39,450 nt of DNA from Priapulus caudatus. Taxonomy: Eukaryota; Priapulida; Priapulimorpha; Priapulimorphida; Priapulidae. The position numbers and the translations under genes were made by a program. The notes below the pieces were generated by a model. That model was not told the origin of the DNA. It saw only the letters and a list, made by a program, of their open reading frames with translations, and searched no databases. Of the stretch, positions 1-39,450 are shown piece after piece. Position 1 is the stretch's first letter; every line of letters begins with the position of its first letter. The stretch covers positions 126,069 to 165,518 of the forward strand of contig NW_014577639.1 in assembly GCF_000485595.1 (NCBI RefSeq), in the 5' to 3' direction.

Positions 1-1717
1 CGAGTGGTATGCGAAGGGCAAACGCCGTGAATCGATACCGTCCGGCGAACGTGTTGAACGTTGTCAATTTCGAACTCTTCCTCCGATAGCTTGATGCACC
101 AGTTCCTGATCTTGCATCAACAACGCTGAAGTATTTGCTCCAGCCAGTTTGCACCGTGATATCTTCTAGAGTGCGATGGGGTAGTGCTCTCTTTTTATGG
201 CCCGGTGAATCGCGAGGATCGAGACACACGCGAAGCTGTCCCGTGCGCGGTTTTTCAAACTACTACGATACGAGCGAGTTTACCCAATCCGTGGGTTCAT
301 GTACCTTCACTAGTATGCCCATCTTTTCCATGCGATCCAGCTCATCTTTCAGCTTGCTTTTGAGAGTGAGTGGCACTCGCCGCGGTGGATTAATTACGGG
401 TGCAACCTCAGGGTCAAGTTTGAACGTATGTTCCCCAGGAAACTGTCCGATGCCCTTGAATGTGTCACTGAATTCCGTAAATATATCTGGTTCCGCCATG
501 GGTTGGTCCACTGAAAGTACGACCTTTATCAGACCCAGATCAATGCATGATTTGTACCCAAGGATTGGCACAGACTTTGTCGAGACGACGAAAAAGTCCA
601 TGTTGTTCCGTCTGTCTTTGTACTGACATGGTAAGGTGCACGTACCCTTCACCGCTAGTGGTTCACCGCCGTAACCGTACAGCTTCTGTTTCGCTGGTTG
701 CAGTTTCGAGCGGGAGCGGAATACGTTTTCCGGAATCACGTTGGCTTGAGCTCCTGTGTCGAGTTTAAATGTTATCGTTTCATTACCCACGCCTATATCA
801 GCTTCATTGGTGCCTGTAGCCGACTGTCCTCCGACAGTCCCTATGAACACATTGTTGTCGTCATAGAATTCCGCGTCATGTCTGTCCAGGTAATCCTGAT
901 CCCCAGCGCAAATGTCAACATTGTGAACATCCTTATGTGATCTACACATCCTTGCGAAATGGTTTCTACCATTACATGCGAAGCATTCTTGGCCTTGCGC
1001 TGGGCACGTGTCGGTGTAGCTGTGATGCGTACCACACCTATCACAAAGCTGTTTGCCTCCATGTGCATTCTTACCCCTTGGGTCGTATCGTGTGCCTCCA
1101 CGTGTTGGTGTATATCCGTATGCACCCCCTCGCCCTTGGTTTGGTGCGTATCTGTGTGCGCTCCCACGTGCTGGTGTGGATGAATGACCTCTGCCGATAG
1201 CGTGTACATGCGCTTCCTCCATTTTCATTGATTTTAGCTGTACTTGTGATAACTCGTGTGTTCGTGCTATGTCTATAGACCTTGTCAATGTCAGGTCGGA
1301 TCCTTCGTTGATGAGTTTCTCACGTATTCTATCTGAGTTTGTCCCAAACACGATCCGGTCCCGAATCATATTCTCCCTTTGGTCGTCAAAGGCGCACTCC
1401 CTTGCAAGGAGTTTTAAGTCCGTCACAAATTGTTCGAAAGTCTCTTGACCTTGGACCCGCTTATAGAAGCGGTATCGCGCGAACACCGTGTTCGATTTCG
1501 GTTCTACATACTTCCCAGACTTGTCATAATACGTTGTTAGCTTCTTCTTGTTCTCTGCCGATATGTCTGACCATGTATTGTACACATCGCGTCCTTTTTC
1601 TCCTACCCAAATCAGCAGGTAGCTCACCTTCTCTTCTTCATCTTTGGCCTTCAGTGGTCCCGAAAACATCAACTCGGCGTGCTGCCGAAATCTCTTCCAG
1701 TTCTCGGCGGTATCGCC
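1..1717 (-). mobile_element. Ty3/gypsy retrotransposon, copy 1 (gag to RT start; cut at both ends)
   Basis: Matches the complete copy at 5760-10343, read on the minus strand. Identity stops abruptly at 1717 (equivalent to 10067), inside gag, so the 5' LTR and gag start are missing. The left side runs off the window within the reverse transcriptase. Between about 1298 and 1717 it differs from copy 2 by one base in roughly 420. Bases 1-262 contain frame-breaking single-base changes where the RT frame should be open. This may be a 5'-truncated insertion or an assembly join. Confidence 0.85.
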
Positions 1718-1813
1718 ATTGACCTTGACCTTGACCTTCATCATATTTCTCTTCCGCTCTATAACTCGGCCCATAATTGACCTAGCGCGAGCAAACTTCG
1801 TGTACTTACACAT
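263..1813 (-). pseudogene. Gag-protease-RT open frame of gypsy copy 1, fused to non-element codons
   Basis: 516 codons, gag-pol of a Ty3/gypsy element. Residues 33-200 match the gag capsid-like region of copy 2. Residues 257-290 hold zinc-knuckle cysteines, including a clear C-x2-C-x4-H-x4-C (277-290). The aspartic protease motif DTGA is at 352-355 after a hydrophobic strand. The last 40 residues are the start of reverse transcriptase (up to DWVNSLV). Residues 1-32 (1718-1813) are not element sequence: the frame happens to stay open across the truncation point. The frame ends at 263 by a frameshift, after which RT residues continue in other frames. It is open for 1.45 kb, so either recent or well polished. 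Not expected to make a working polyprotein. Confidence 0.85.
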
Positions 1814-2179
1814 CTTGGGGAGAAGGTGTGTCGCGTACCAAAACCCCTAAGGCAACTAATTTCAACATACTTGCACATCTCAGGCAGATGAGTTGTGTAA
1901 CAAACCTTTGTCTTTGTGACTTATTTAACTTTACCTACCGTCTACGTCCTTACTGAGATATTTCATTCATACTAGATCACGGGGGATACATGTAGTTGGC
2001 GACAACTGCCCTTTCTAGTTGCTATAAAGTAACATTAATAGCTGAGACAGTAAAATATATTCATTGTTCTAGTTTCCTATACTACTCTGTGTCCACATTA
2101 CTTCACTGACTACTAGTGTTTCGCTATTTAAAGGCACATGTCAACTATAAACGTTATAAATCATTTTTTGGATTTCTAG
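1718..2179 (+). other. Intron sequence upstream of the first visible spectrin exon
   Basis: No gene or repeat recognised. A TGACC-rich stretch sits at the junction with gypsy copy 1, and a pyrimidine tract and acceptor at the end. Confidence 0.5.
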
Positions 2180-31328
<29,149 letters not shown>

Positions 31329-31380
31329 GAAAGTGATAGCCCTGCAGCATAATGTTGAAGGTTTTGCGATGATCAACTAC

Positions 31381-31386
31381 AATAAA
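31381..31386 (+). promoter_or_regulatory. Polyadenylation signal AATAAA of the spectrin gene
   Basis: AATAAA lies 52 nt after the stop codon, followed by AATAAAATAATG. A very short 3' UTR is implied unless a distal site is used. Confidence 0.6.
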
Positions 31387-31400
31387 GAATAAAATAATGT

Positions 31401-31806
31401 CCATGATCGGACCCAAACTGCATGCAGTGCCCGTTCGTACACTCAGGATACCACTGCCACAATGCCAGCACTATTTTTAAAGTGGGCGGAGCTCCGGGGA
31501 AATCCAGCAAATGGAGATTCGTAAACAGTGTGAGTGTATGATTTGAAAGAGGTAACTGGGCGCACAATCCGCGTACTATTTCGTATCACTATTTTATCAA
31601 AATTTTCATGAAATAACGGTCGGATTTTTAATATCTTTGCAACTTTTATTAGTCCAAATCTTATTACATAGGATACGAGTAACGTGGCTGCTGTAAAACT
31701 TGTAGTAAAAAAGCATTACAAATTGTAACGGAAATCTACTTGTGGCAGTGGTGAATTGAGCGAGAGCGAGAGCGCCATCTGTCGTGGAGTTTGGATCGGA
31801 CCATGG
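31401..31806. mobile_element. Inverted-repeat element directly after the spectrin poly(A) signal
   Basis: Left end CCATGATCGGACCCAAACT (31401-31419) and right end AGTTTGGATCGGACCATGG (31788-31806) are inverted repeats at 16 of 19 positions. No clear target duplication. No coding content. Confidence 0.5.
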
Positions 31807-31983
31807 GTAGCATTTTATTTTCCCTTCATTTCAGTGCCAAATATTTCAGACACTAGACTGTGTAATTATTCTTACTTAACATTTAGTGATTTGGCAATTG
31901 AACATTTTACAAGTGTAATATGAAAGGGAGTATAGGGAGAATTAATGATAAATAACTTTTAATTTTTGATGGAAAAATCTTTG

Positions 31984-33740
31984 TTTTTAGCTCATCTGAC
32001 GAAGTCAGATGCAGCTTGTAGAATTGCATGAGCGTCCGTCCGTGTGTCCGTCAACAGTTGGGCACAAATCTTAACCGCTTGACGTACGGTCACGATATTT
32101 GGGACGTCGGGGGGTGGGGGATCGTGAAAAGGACTCAGGATGACCAATTTGGGGGGTCAAGGGTCAAAGGTCAAGATGTGTCAACGGAGGGGGAATATTT
32201 CCCCTTTTACTTAAGGTATAGGAGGAAATACGGAATTGCGGCACAAATCTGAACAGCTCGACCTATGCTCTTAATATTCTGTGTCTAGTGTCATGGGCAG
32301 GAAACCCATCACCAGTGCGAAATTGAAGGTCACAGGTCAAAGGGCAGTGAGGGAAAAGTCAGATATCAGACATTTTCTGAGGACATGGCCTAATGGACAG
32401 AGTGAAAAACTTTTTTGTTTCAGCGCTGACCTACCATTTTTATCACTTTATTGAAAGGACCATGAGATGTGCTTTCCACTGACGTGCGAAGAGTAAGTGT
32501 CTGATAACCTTTTGACCCTCAAGAGGAGGGTTAAACATGGATTTGTTGACTATTAACAAAGGACTGAACTGTGTTTGATGGTACTTGTGTGATCGTGGAA
32601 GACTTAAATTTCACAGTGAAATTATTCTGCATGCAAAACTTACTTGAACAACGTTTACGCGCCTTAAATCATATATGAACTTCATTCTCGATCTATATGA
32701 GATTCTGTACGTTGAGAATACAATGTCAATAGCACTTACGCAACGTCTGTTTTTGATTAAGGCCAACTCTAAATAGGCCTACCTCGCAGGTGGGTGGCTG
32801 ATAGTATCACAGCATGGGCTAAACGAAGGTAGCAACTAGTTTGGATTATTTATTCCCTGCACCTAGTCAGTATGCAGGCCATCTATCGGAACAGAGTGAG
32901 AAGAATGTCCCGGCAGGAAGGATAGGTCAAATGTATATTGCACTCAAAAGTGCAGAAAGAATTACTTTCTTAACTTCAGTTTAACCAATCTTGAGATAAG
33001 TAATTGTGCTCAAAAGTGCAGAAAGAATTAGTTTCTTAACTTTAGTTTAACCAATCTTGAGATAAGTAATTGCAGAAATGAATCGTCAAACCTACCAATG
33101 AAAATTTGCCAGTTTTGTACTGTCCTTGGCATGGCTCTCTCCGTCGACGTTACAGTAGTGTGCAATGTCGGGATATGGTGGAGCTGGCTTGCGGAAACTG
33201 TACGCGGGCTATAGTACTAGAGCTATGGTGGAGCATGCTAGCTTGTGGACGCTGCAGAGCCCGATGGTTGACTGTCAGTCGAAATGTGTTGATCCTCCCC
33301 GACATTGAAGAAATCTGTACGTTATACGTGTGTCTGCCTTACCTCTGCCCGCCATCTTCGTCGAAAGTTTGGACGCCGCGCGGCGAAATTGGAATGTACA
33401 TTTCAATTGATGACGTAACTGATACAGTAGCGCGCCGCGTGGGTGTTATTTGTTTAAAAACAATTTAGTCTGACTGACTCTCTCCCTCTCTCTCCTCTCT
33501 CTTCTCTCTCTCTGCTCGCCCGCTCTCTCTCTCTTGTTTTCTCTCTCTCTCACCCCCTCTCTCTTCCCCTCTCTCGCTCTCTCTCTGCAATAAAAAAAAT
33601 GTTTGCTGAAATGATGTGTACGCAACTGCGTATCTGCATATCTGCGCCTAACAAAGGTGTCACTGCGCACGACTGAAATGTTGCGTTTATAACCGTATCA
33701 ACAGACCTCAGATGAGCCCAGTCGCTCTGCGGCTCTTGTT
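31984..33740 (+). mobile_element. Family A repeat, copy A4 (about 1.76 kb)
   Basis: Complete ends: TTTTTAGCTCATCTGAC with perfect hairpin, and CAGATGAGCCCAGTCGCTCT then GCGGCTCTTGTT, in which GAGCC and GGCTC can pair. The centre includes a 66-bp tandem duplication and a CT block (33477-33588). Lies downstream of the spectrin gene. Confidence 0.8.
32941..33074. repeat. Two-copy tandem repeat, 66-bp period
   Basis: CTCAAAAGTGCAGAAAGAAT at 32943 and 33009, each followed by TTTAACCAATCTTGAGATAA and GTAATTG. Confidence 0.92.
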
Positions 33741-34520
33741 CACAGTAATAGTGCATGAGGACAGATCGATATGATTCTATCAATCATACATTTAAATATT
33801 ATGTTGATGTTATAATGTTTAATTATTGATATGTAAATCAGAAACGATCAGACAATTCAGCTGAAGCAGCGTGCAAAACGTGGATTTAAATGCGAATAGT
33901 TTAAACGTTTGCCACTCATTAAACGTTATTCACCTCATAATGTGTGTTTGTAAAGGTTACCTGTATTATGAGCTTCATTGCATACATTTTTAGCGTGCAG
34001 TATTCTGCACTGACAGTCTCTCAGGTGCTCCGACATATATGTATTATCTTTAATATGCCTCCATCAACAGTGGTACTGGAATTATAGTATATACAAGCAT
34101 GCTACATGTTTTCTGTTATTTTAACATTTGGAATGAATCAGCCAATAATTTATTGTGATTTAATTGTGTGTGTGTGATTGTAAAACTAATTGATTGCCTT
34201 GGGTTGAGACCTAGAAATGACTTAATTACTCACCTATTTCTTCTGATAATATCAGCAAACATGTTTTACATGATAAATAATATCAGCCATCATGCATTAT
34301 AATTAACAGTGTCTATCTTATTAATTGTTGTGGAATTAATAAAAATTTATAATAACCTGAACTTATTTATTTCATTTGTATTTTATTATAATTTATACAC
34401 GTTAATTGATCTGTTATTCTCGAAATCATGTTGTTGACAGAGGCAAGTCCAGAGCAGGCCGGGGTTTAGATCATATATATAAAGTAAGAAAGCGAACACC
34501 CATGTAGAAAATTAATATCG
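33741..34520. other. AT-rich intergenic DNA
   Basis: No gene, RNA or repeat structure recognised. Confidence 0.5.
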
Positions 34521-34529
34521 AAAAATAGA

Positions 34530-34605
34530 ATAAGGTGTAAAATTTTAATTAGAGAGCTTTTGAGAGTATGTCTCTTCATCAGGCTAAATAACAACAACCA
34601 ACATA
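34530..34605 (+). repeat. Dispersed repeat with GAGCTTT..GAGA...CTCTTCATCAGG motif (copy 2)
   Basis: TTTTAATTAGAGAGCTTTTG then AGAGTATGTCTCTTCATCAG aligns with 24795-24835. Confidence 0.5.
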
Positions 34606-35780
34606 TTGTAGGCGTAATGCGCACTACACATGTAGAAGTTGTAAAGGACTGCAGGAAAACTAAAGATACGAGAAAGACAAGAAGTAACACGAAACGAATG
34701 GTTTACTCAAGATCAGAATAAGTAAGAATAACAAGTTTCTCTCAGTGCACTCTACTAGAACAAATTTAACTCTACGTACTTCTTTATTAATTAATTATTT
34801 TATAGTTATAAATTGTAAATATAATAAAAAAAATTGCCATTATAATTCAGTTTAAATAAAATAAAACTAAAACTACACAATTAAAATAACGTAAAATGTC
34901 AATAAAGCCCACGATAAAGGGATAGTGTTGCTGCTTGTGAGAACGTATAACATCAGAGCAAGACTCAGGGTTTTTATTCTCATGGCTTGCTTCGCTTCGT
35001 TAAAACTGTATAAAACAAAGTATAATACGAATGCATAATAAATCAAGATATTAAAATCATCATGACATATTCATCATTCTCAATTCACCTTATAACGTAC
35101 TAGTGTAACTTCAATTCCTAAAATAGAGAAAGTAATATACGGTCAAGTGTACTTAAATAAAAGATAGAGTACATAAGTAACTTTATAATGCACATACACA
35201 TGTACATAGCATTACAATGTACATACAGTATCAACACCATGACATCACCCGTAACTAGGCTAAGAAAACACATACGTTTTGCGTAGGTAGTACATAAATC
35301 TCATAAATGTCACGTTATACTTAAGTACTTACCTCCGTGCCTTCTTGATGTCGCTTAAATTCACACAAGAAAACGTGATGCTCCCAATAACGTCAGGTTT
35401 TCATCACTAACAACAAAACCTACATCCTTCTTTGTCTTAAGTTCAGCCTGCCTAAATGGCGTTATAAAGTTCCATCTTTATACGTAATTACACTCTTAGT
35501 TTCCTTTACGCAATGATTAAGCACTTCACCAATAACCGTGTTGCAATCACACTATAGGTATAACCTGATAAACGGGAGTTTTCCACTAAATTCTATGCAC
35601 AACAAAGAAACAGACATCGCAGAACGCCATAAACCTTTTGAAACAAGTGATTCACTCAATCGATCAACCTTTCCCTATTCGACAACAAACTTAACAGATA
35701 GCGTGAGAGTAATAGGAGAGGAAGTAAAGAGGAAAGTAAGAGGGCGGAAAGAGTGTCCTAGCGAGGCAGAAAAATGAGAT
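34606..35780. other. AT-rich DNA; possible minus-strand splice donor
   Basis: No coding region recognised. On the minus strand CACGGAG/GTAAGTACTT at 35333-35332 is a near-perfect donor, so an untranslated or unrecognised exon could end there. A 79-codon frame at 35538-35777 has no motif. Confidence 0.3.
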
Positions 35781-35783
35781 AAA

Positions 35784-35803
35784 CGACAGGCCTGGGCCTG
35801 TCG
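35784..35803. repeat. Short hairpin CGACAGGCC-TG-GGCCTGTCG
   Basis: Nine-base perfect arms with a two-base centre at the left edge of the GC-rich island. Confidence 0.8.
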
Positions 35804-36430
35804 TCCTCGTCTTCACCACTCACATTGGAGTGGGAATAGGGTGGTGGGGCGGGGGCGGTTATCGGCTTCCCCTCGTCTCGCCGAGTAGGGAGGAGGTTGT
35901 GAGGATCCCGTCTCCTCCCGTGTCAGTGACCGGTCCTGGAGGTGGTGTACAACAGTAGAAGGCGTCCATAGGCAGCAGGCCTGAATAAGCATCGAACAGA
36001 AATTAATTAAAAATACTCACATTGTTACATCGCATACACAACATACACTTTATTCTTGTTAAATAACTACAGATTCATGCTCTATGTACCGCTCAAAACA
36101 TTTGCCATCTCTATGATGTGAATTTCTACAAAGTAGTCGGATCACGTTTCAAACACAAAAATGGTCAACCGGTCACCATGGCTACGCCACCTGACGGAAT
36201 GTCACAACTACACGACAAGACCCATTTTACTTCTAATGCTTTCTAGACTATAACTATAACTTGCGTGCATAATGCAAATTATTGCACTCTAGTGCCGAAT
36301 TTTACCGGAAAATGCCCCAAAATGCCATTTCTAGAGATGAAATAGTGCAACGTTAAATAATTTGCGGAGGCTTCCTGCTGTATGGCTCCTGGACCTCCTC
36401 CCGCACGTTGCCAGTTCGGGACGGCTTTTG

Positions 36431-36816
36431 ATGCTCTCCATGCTAGTGTGGTTGTGGCGGGTAGTCAGGTTGCAGGTGTATTTCATTGCACCGCAAAAAA
36501 ACTGTCTGCGTAGCGGCGTCAAGGGTCGGCGCATGCCATATGCCATCATTGGTGGTGACGCGACGTCGAGGGAACTGCCCCCTCGTCCACGACCAACGGC
36601 CAGTTGTGGAGCAGTAATTGTGGCATTGGTGCCCGGCCACGTCCTAGTGGCGAGCCCCGCTGCCGGCGGGCTGCCAACCATTCCCCCATCGACGGTACAA
36701 TGGGAACTCGATGTGGAATGTCTTCCTCCTCCAACACCAAGCTCGCATTCGGCGAGTGGGTCGGGGTGTCGGTCATTTCGCTTTTGTTACGTCGACATGG
36801 TTGTAAATGAAAACAG
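36431..36816 (+). CDS. Hypothetical exon in GC-rich island (low confidence)
   Basis: The sequence becomes GC-rich here and a plus-strand frame stays open from ATG 36431 (MLSMLVWLWRVVRLQVYFIA) to 36816, where AACAG/GTAAGT is a perfect splice donor. The N-terminus is hydrophobic; the remainder is Pro/Ser/Gly-rich and I recognise no family. The minus strand is also open in two frames over the same bases, as expected from base composition, so the strand is not certain. A non-coding first exon on either strand is an equal alternative. No acceptor or downstream exon was identified in the window. Confidence 0.2.
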
Positions 36817-37649
36817 GTAAGTAGCTGCAGCTTAGGCGCGGATAGCGTAAAGGGAGGTGAAAGAGCGAAATCAAGCAGTTATTAAGCAAAAGGCAATTTT
36901 AAAAAGTCTTGTTGCTGCTCGAATCATTATCTGCAGCTTTCGTTAAAGTAATTTAATTAATCGGGACTTGAATTAAAAATATCGTGCCTTTTATATCGTC
37001 CCTAAAGCACTCATACATTATATCTGCATGCTATAAAACACCACAAATAGTCCGCTACATACATACGGACAGTCTAAGCGTACTGCTGCTGCAACAAAAA
37101 TAGATAGAGATTACAATCAAACAAAGAGAAGAGTTAATAGTAATTAAGGTACCGATATCATCCAGCATATTATGCGAAAAAATTTCGATTATCCCATATA
37201 GTTTCTTTCCTACACGTACCACGACCTTAATAATAAATAACTACAATATTAAGAAAATATTTAATGTAGGCCTACCATCCTATTTAAAATTCAGATAAGT
37301 ATTTAACTACAAAGGTAAGTAGTAATAGCATGTCGCGTGTAATCATTTGCACACGGATAGACACAGGCATGTCTGGGTAGAGTAAAGGCGAAGGTGGGGT
37401 GGTAGCACGTAATGGCTGCCTATTGGGTCGAGGTGTACATATATTATTGGGGTCGGGGTCGAAGACAATGGGCATGGGTATCAGCGTCATAATTGGTTGA
37501 GACGGTGTTGCAGCAACCCGAAGTGGTGATGCCGGCCTCATCACAACCGACGGCTGCAACTGTGTCGTCTCGTTTCCATGTCAATCCCCCATGGCCCGGT
37601 CGGTTAGCACTGCGACAATATCGACAAACATTGCATCCTGAGCACTTAA
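36817..37649. other. Non-coding stretch
   Basis: AT-rich, no recognised gene. Short minus-strand frames at 37284-37559 have no motifs. Confidence 0.45.
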
Positions 37650-37988
37650 GCTGAGAGGGTCTATGTCCCTTGGGGTACTGCCGGAACGTACCCTGGGTAC
37701 GGTCCGGTATACCGGAACGTACCCTGGTACTATCTAATATGCCGGACCGTACCTCGCCTACTCTACTAACGAGTCTAGGGAGTCGCCTACGCCTATTCCC
37801 TAACCCTAAACCTAACCCCATCCCTAACCCTAACCCCATCCCTAACCCTAACCCCATCCCTAACCCTAACCCCATGCCTATAACCCTAACCCCATCCCTA
37901 ACCCTAACCCTAACCCTGATCCTAACCATACCAAATAGTGACCAGGGTACGTTCCGGCAGTACCCTGGGGGACATAGACCCTATGAGC
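37650..37988. mobile_element. MITE-2: TIR element with internal telomere-like (CCCTAA) array
   Basis: Left end GCTGAGAGGGTCTATGTCCC and inverted right end GCTCATAGGGTCTATGTCCC. The inverted repeat continues as GGTACTGCCGGAACGTACCC, about 45 bp in all. A 9-bp duplication AGCACTTAA flanks it (37641-37649 and 37989-37997). The interior 37798-37925 is CCCTAACCCTAACCCCAT-type repeats. A 9-bp duplication suits MULE-like elements but does not prove them. Confidence 0.82.
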
Positions 37989-38085
37989 AGCACTTAATAC
38001 AAATAAATATGACGAATATTACTAAGGCTGGCGCACCTAGCCCACCATATGTTGCGCGTGATGTATACGTGCCTTAAGTCCAGTT

Positions 38086-38300
38086 GACCGCTGCGATGGC
38101 TCAGTTGGTAGAGTGCTCGCCTCGCATATGGAAAGTCATGGGTTCGACTCCCGGTCGGGTCATACCAAAGACTTGAAAAATGGTACACACTGGTTCTCTG
38201 CTTAATACTCAGCAAAAAATGATAGTGTGGAAACGGTGCCAAGAAGCGATCCTTGTATATGCGGAGGCACCCACCAGTGAAAACTGTGAATCTCTTCACT
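38086..38300 (+). mobile_element. tRNA-derived SINE (MetaSINE-like)
   Basis: Pol III box A TGGCTCAGTTGG (38097-38108) and box B GGTTCGACTCC (38141-38151) with correct spacing. The anticodon stem does not pair, so this is not a functional tRNA gene; the head resembles tRNA-Ala. The body CATACCAAAGACTTGAAAAA then TGGTAC resembles the conserved central region of a SINE type widespread in aquatic animals; the MetaSINE name is from memory of the family. Confidence 0.75.
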
Positions 38301-38494
38301 AGCCCACTAGGCCAGTAGCCCAGTAGGGTACCCGAAAATGTGACATATGTGCATTGTCATAGTCAGTAGTAGATAGTGGGAATGGGTGGTTATTTTTTAC
38401 CGCATCTGTCAGCTTATTAAACGCAATTTCGAGATTCGTATTACTATACAAGGCCTTATAGGCACAATCGTGTGTATTCGGGGCATTAGACGGG
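38301..38494. other. Non-coding, nothing recognised
   Basis: Short AT-balanced stretch between the SINE and the minisatellite. Confidence 0.4.
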
Positions 38495-38630
38495 TGTGAA
38501 TAAAACCCGGACCCGGACCCGGAAAACCTGCATAAAACCCGGACCCGGACCCCGGACCCGGACCCGGAAAACCTGCATAAAACCCGGACCCGGACCCGGA
38601 CTCGTGAATAAAACCCGGACCCGGACCAGA
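38495..38630. repeat. ACCCGG minisatellite with higher-order unit
   Basis: CCCGGA-type hexamers in blocks separated by AAAACCTGCATAAAA or CTCGTGAATAAAA. Three to four blocks of about 45 bp. A further piece appears at 38757-38780. Confidence 0.9.
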
Positions 38631-38780
38631 ACCCTAAGGCCACGCGTACTTCGGCGGCTTTGATGTAACGATCGACTCGATGCCTTCGTAGCACGCGCGC
38701 TCAAGCACCATCACATATCACACAGCAACTTGCAGCCCAATAATAAACGCGTGAATGAAAACCCCGGACCCGACCGCGGA

Positions 38781-39450
38781 CTTACACACACACACACAAC
38801 ACACACACACACACCTCACGCAACACACAACACATCACACACACACACACAATCACGCGCGCCCGCGCAGCGCACCGACGCACGGCACGGAGCACACACA
38901 CGCTGAGTCTGTATCACTGCGCGCCTACAGAAACACACGCACAACTACATACACTCAAAAAACGCGGGCCGCACACCAGACACACGCACACACAACCACG
39001 CAAAAAACGCACGTGCGCATCTGCGACGCACGCGACGCAGCGGCAACGCAGCAACACACACATCATCCACGACAACACACACACCACGACATGCACACAC
39101 ACCTCACGGGCACGTAACACGCACAGACACAGACAGCACAACACATGCACGCATCAGTCACATCACTAAACAAATCACGCTGGCGCTCACAGCGACGCGA
39201 TCCATCCTCCAGCTAAAACGTCACCACACGACAGATTACACACACATAGCTACGCACCGCACGGCCTCACCCCAACTCCCAATACATCCGACACAACCTA
39301 CGCAAAAACGCATACTGCCGACGTGCCGCAGCACGGCGCGCTTACACACTACATCGCACACGCACGTACGTACGTACGCGCGATACGCACGTTACGCCGC
39401 ACCAGAGCACAGCACCGCAACAACGCACACGAATCACTACACACACAACT
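38781..39450. repeat. CA/CG-rich degenerate low-complexity terminus
   Basis: CACACA and ACACGC-type sequence with irregular interruptions to the window end, and very few T or G runs. It looks like a long CA-type satellite with many sequencing errors. Open frames here are shadows. Confidence 0.7.

Noticed and set aside
36331-36681. Minus-strand 116-codon frame in the GC-rich island
   Set aside because: Overlaps two other open frames; stop-poor GC-rich composition explains it and no motif is seen.
38086-38160. Functional tRNA gene
   Set aside because: A and B boxes are present, but the anticodon arm does not pair and a SINE body follows.
38755-39150. Thr/His-rich and Cys/Val-rich frames at the window end
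   Set aside because: Artefacts of CA-rich low-complexity sequence.

Overview
The window is eukaryotic nuclear DNA from an invertebrate animal, probably a marine deuterostome or lophotrochozoan. It is AT-rich, has GT-AG introns, and carries tRNA-derived SINE sequence, Ty3/gypsy, PHD-type LINE, hAT, Helitron and many non-autonomous elements. The species cannot be fixed from sequence alone. Almost everything except one host gene is transposable-element or low-complexity DNA.

Host gene: the plus strand from 2180 to 31328 holds the 3' part of a conventional beta-spectrin gene. I place 14 exons (3246 nt, 1081 residues plus stop; all phases agree). They encode the last spectrin repeats, a coiled, charged linker, a PH domain spread over three exons, a long low-complexity tail of about 520 residues, and a basic C-terminus with a phenylalanine pair like that of vertebrate beta-II spectrin. 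AATAAA follows the stop by about 50 nt. The 5' exons lie left of the window.

Intron 1 (2398-15375) is a nested stack. A minus-strand LINE of the CR1/L2 type (5' part 10790-13070, 3' part 2528-3637) is split inside its reverse transcriptase by a repeat I call family A (3638-10789). That repeat was in turn entered by a 307-bp MITE (4949-5256) and by a complete Ty3/gypsy element (5760-10343, with LTRs, primer binding site, polypurine tract and 5-bp target duplication). The LINE ORF carries a 2A-like motif after a hydrophobic leader, followed by a PHD finger and an endonuclease. Beyond the LINE lie a long hairpin, a short Helitron and a TTAA-flanked MITE.

Right half: three more family A copies (16870-17668, 19197-22242, 31984-33740), two copies of a related family B flanking the PH exons, microsatellites, a 10-N gap (21893-21902), and a decayed hAT element with 8-bp target duplication and an internal tandem duplication (28045-30745) in the last intron. 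From 33741 to the end there is AT-rich DNA, a GC-rich island with a possible exon (about 35780-36816), a second MITE containing telomere-like repeats (37650-37988), a tRNA-derived SINE (38086-38300), an ACCCGG minisatellite and a noisy CA-rich terminus.

Sequence quality is uneven. The gypsy copy at 5760-10343 is riddled with single-base indels up to about 9646 and then becomes clean within a few bases, and the window's first 260 bases look equally noisy. These breaks are better read as unpolished long-read sequence than as biological decay.
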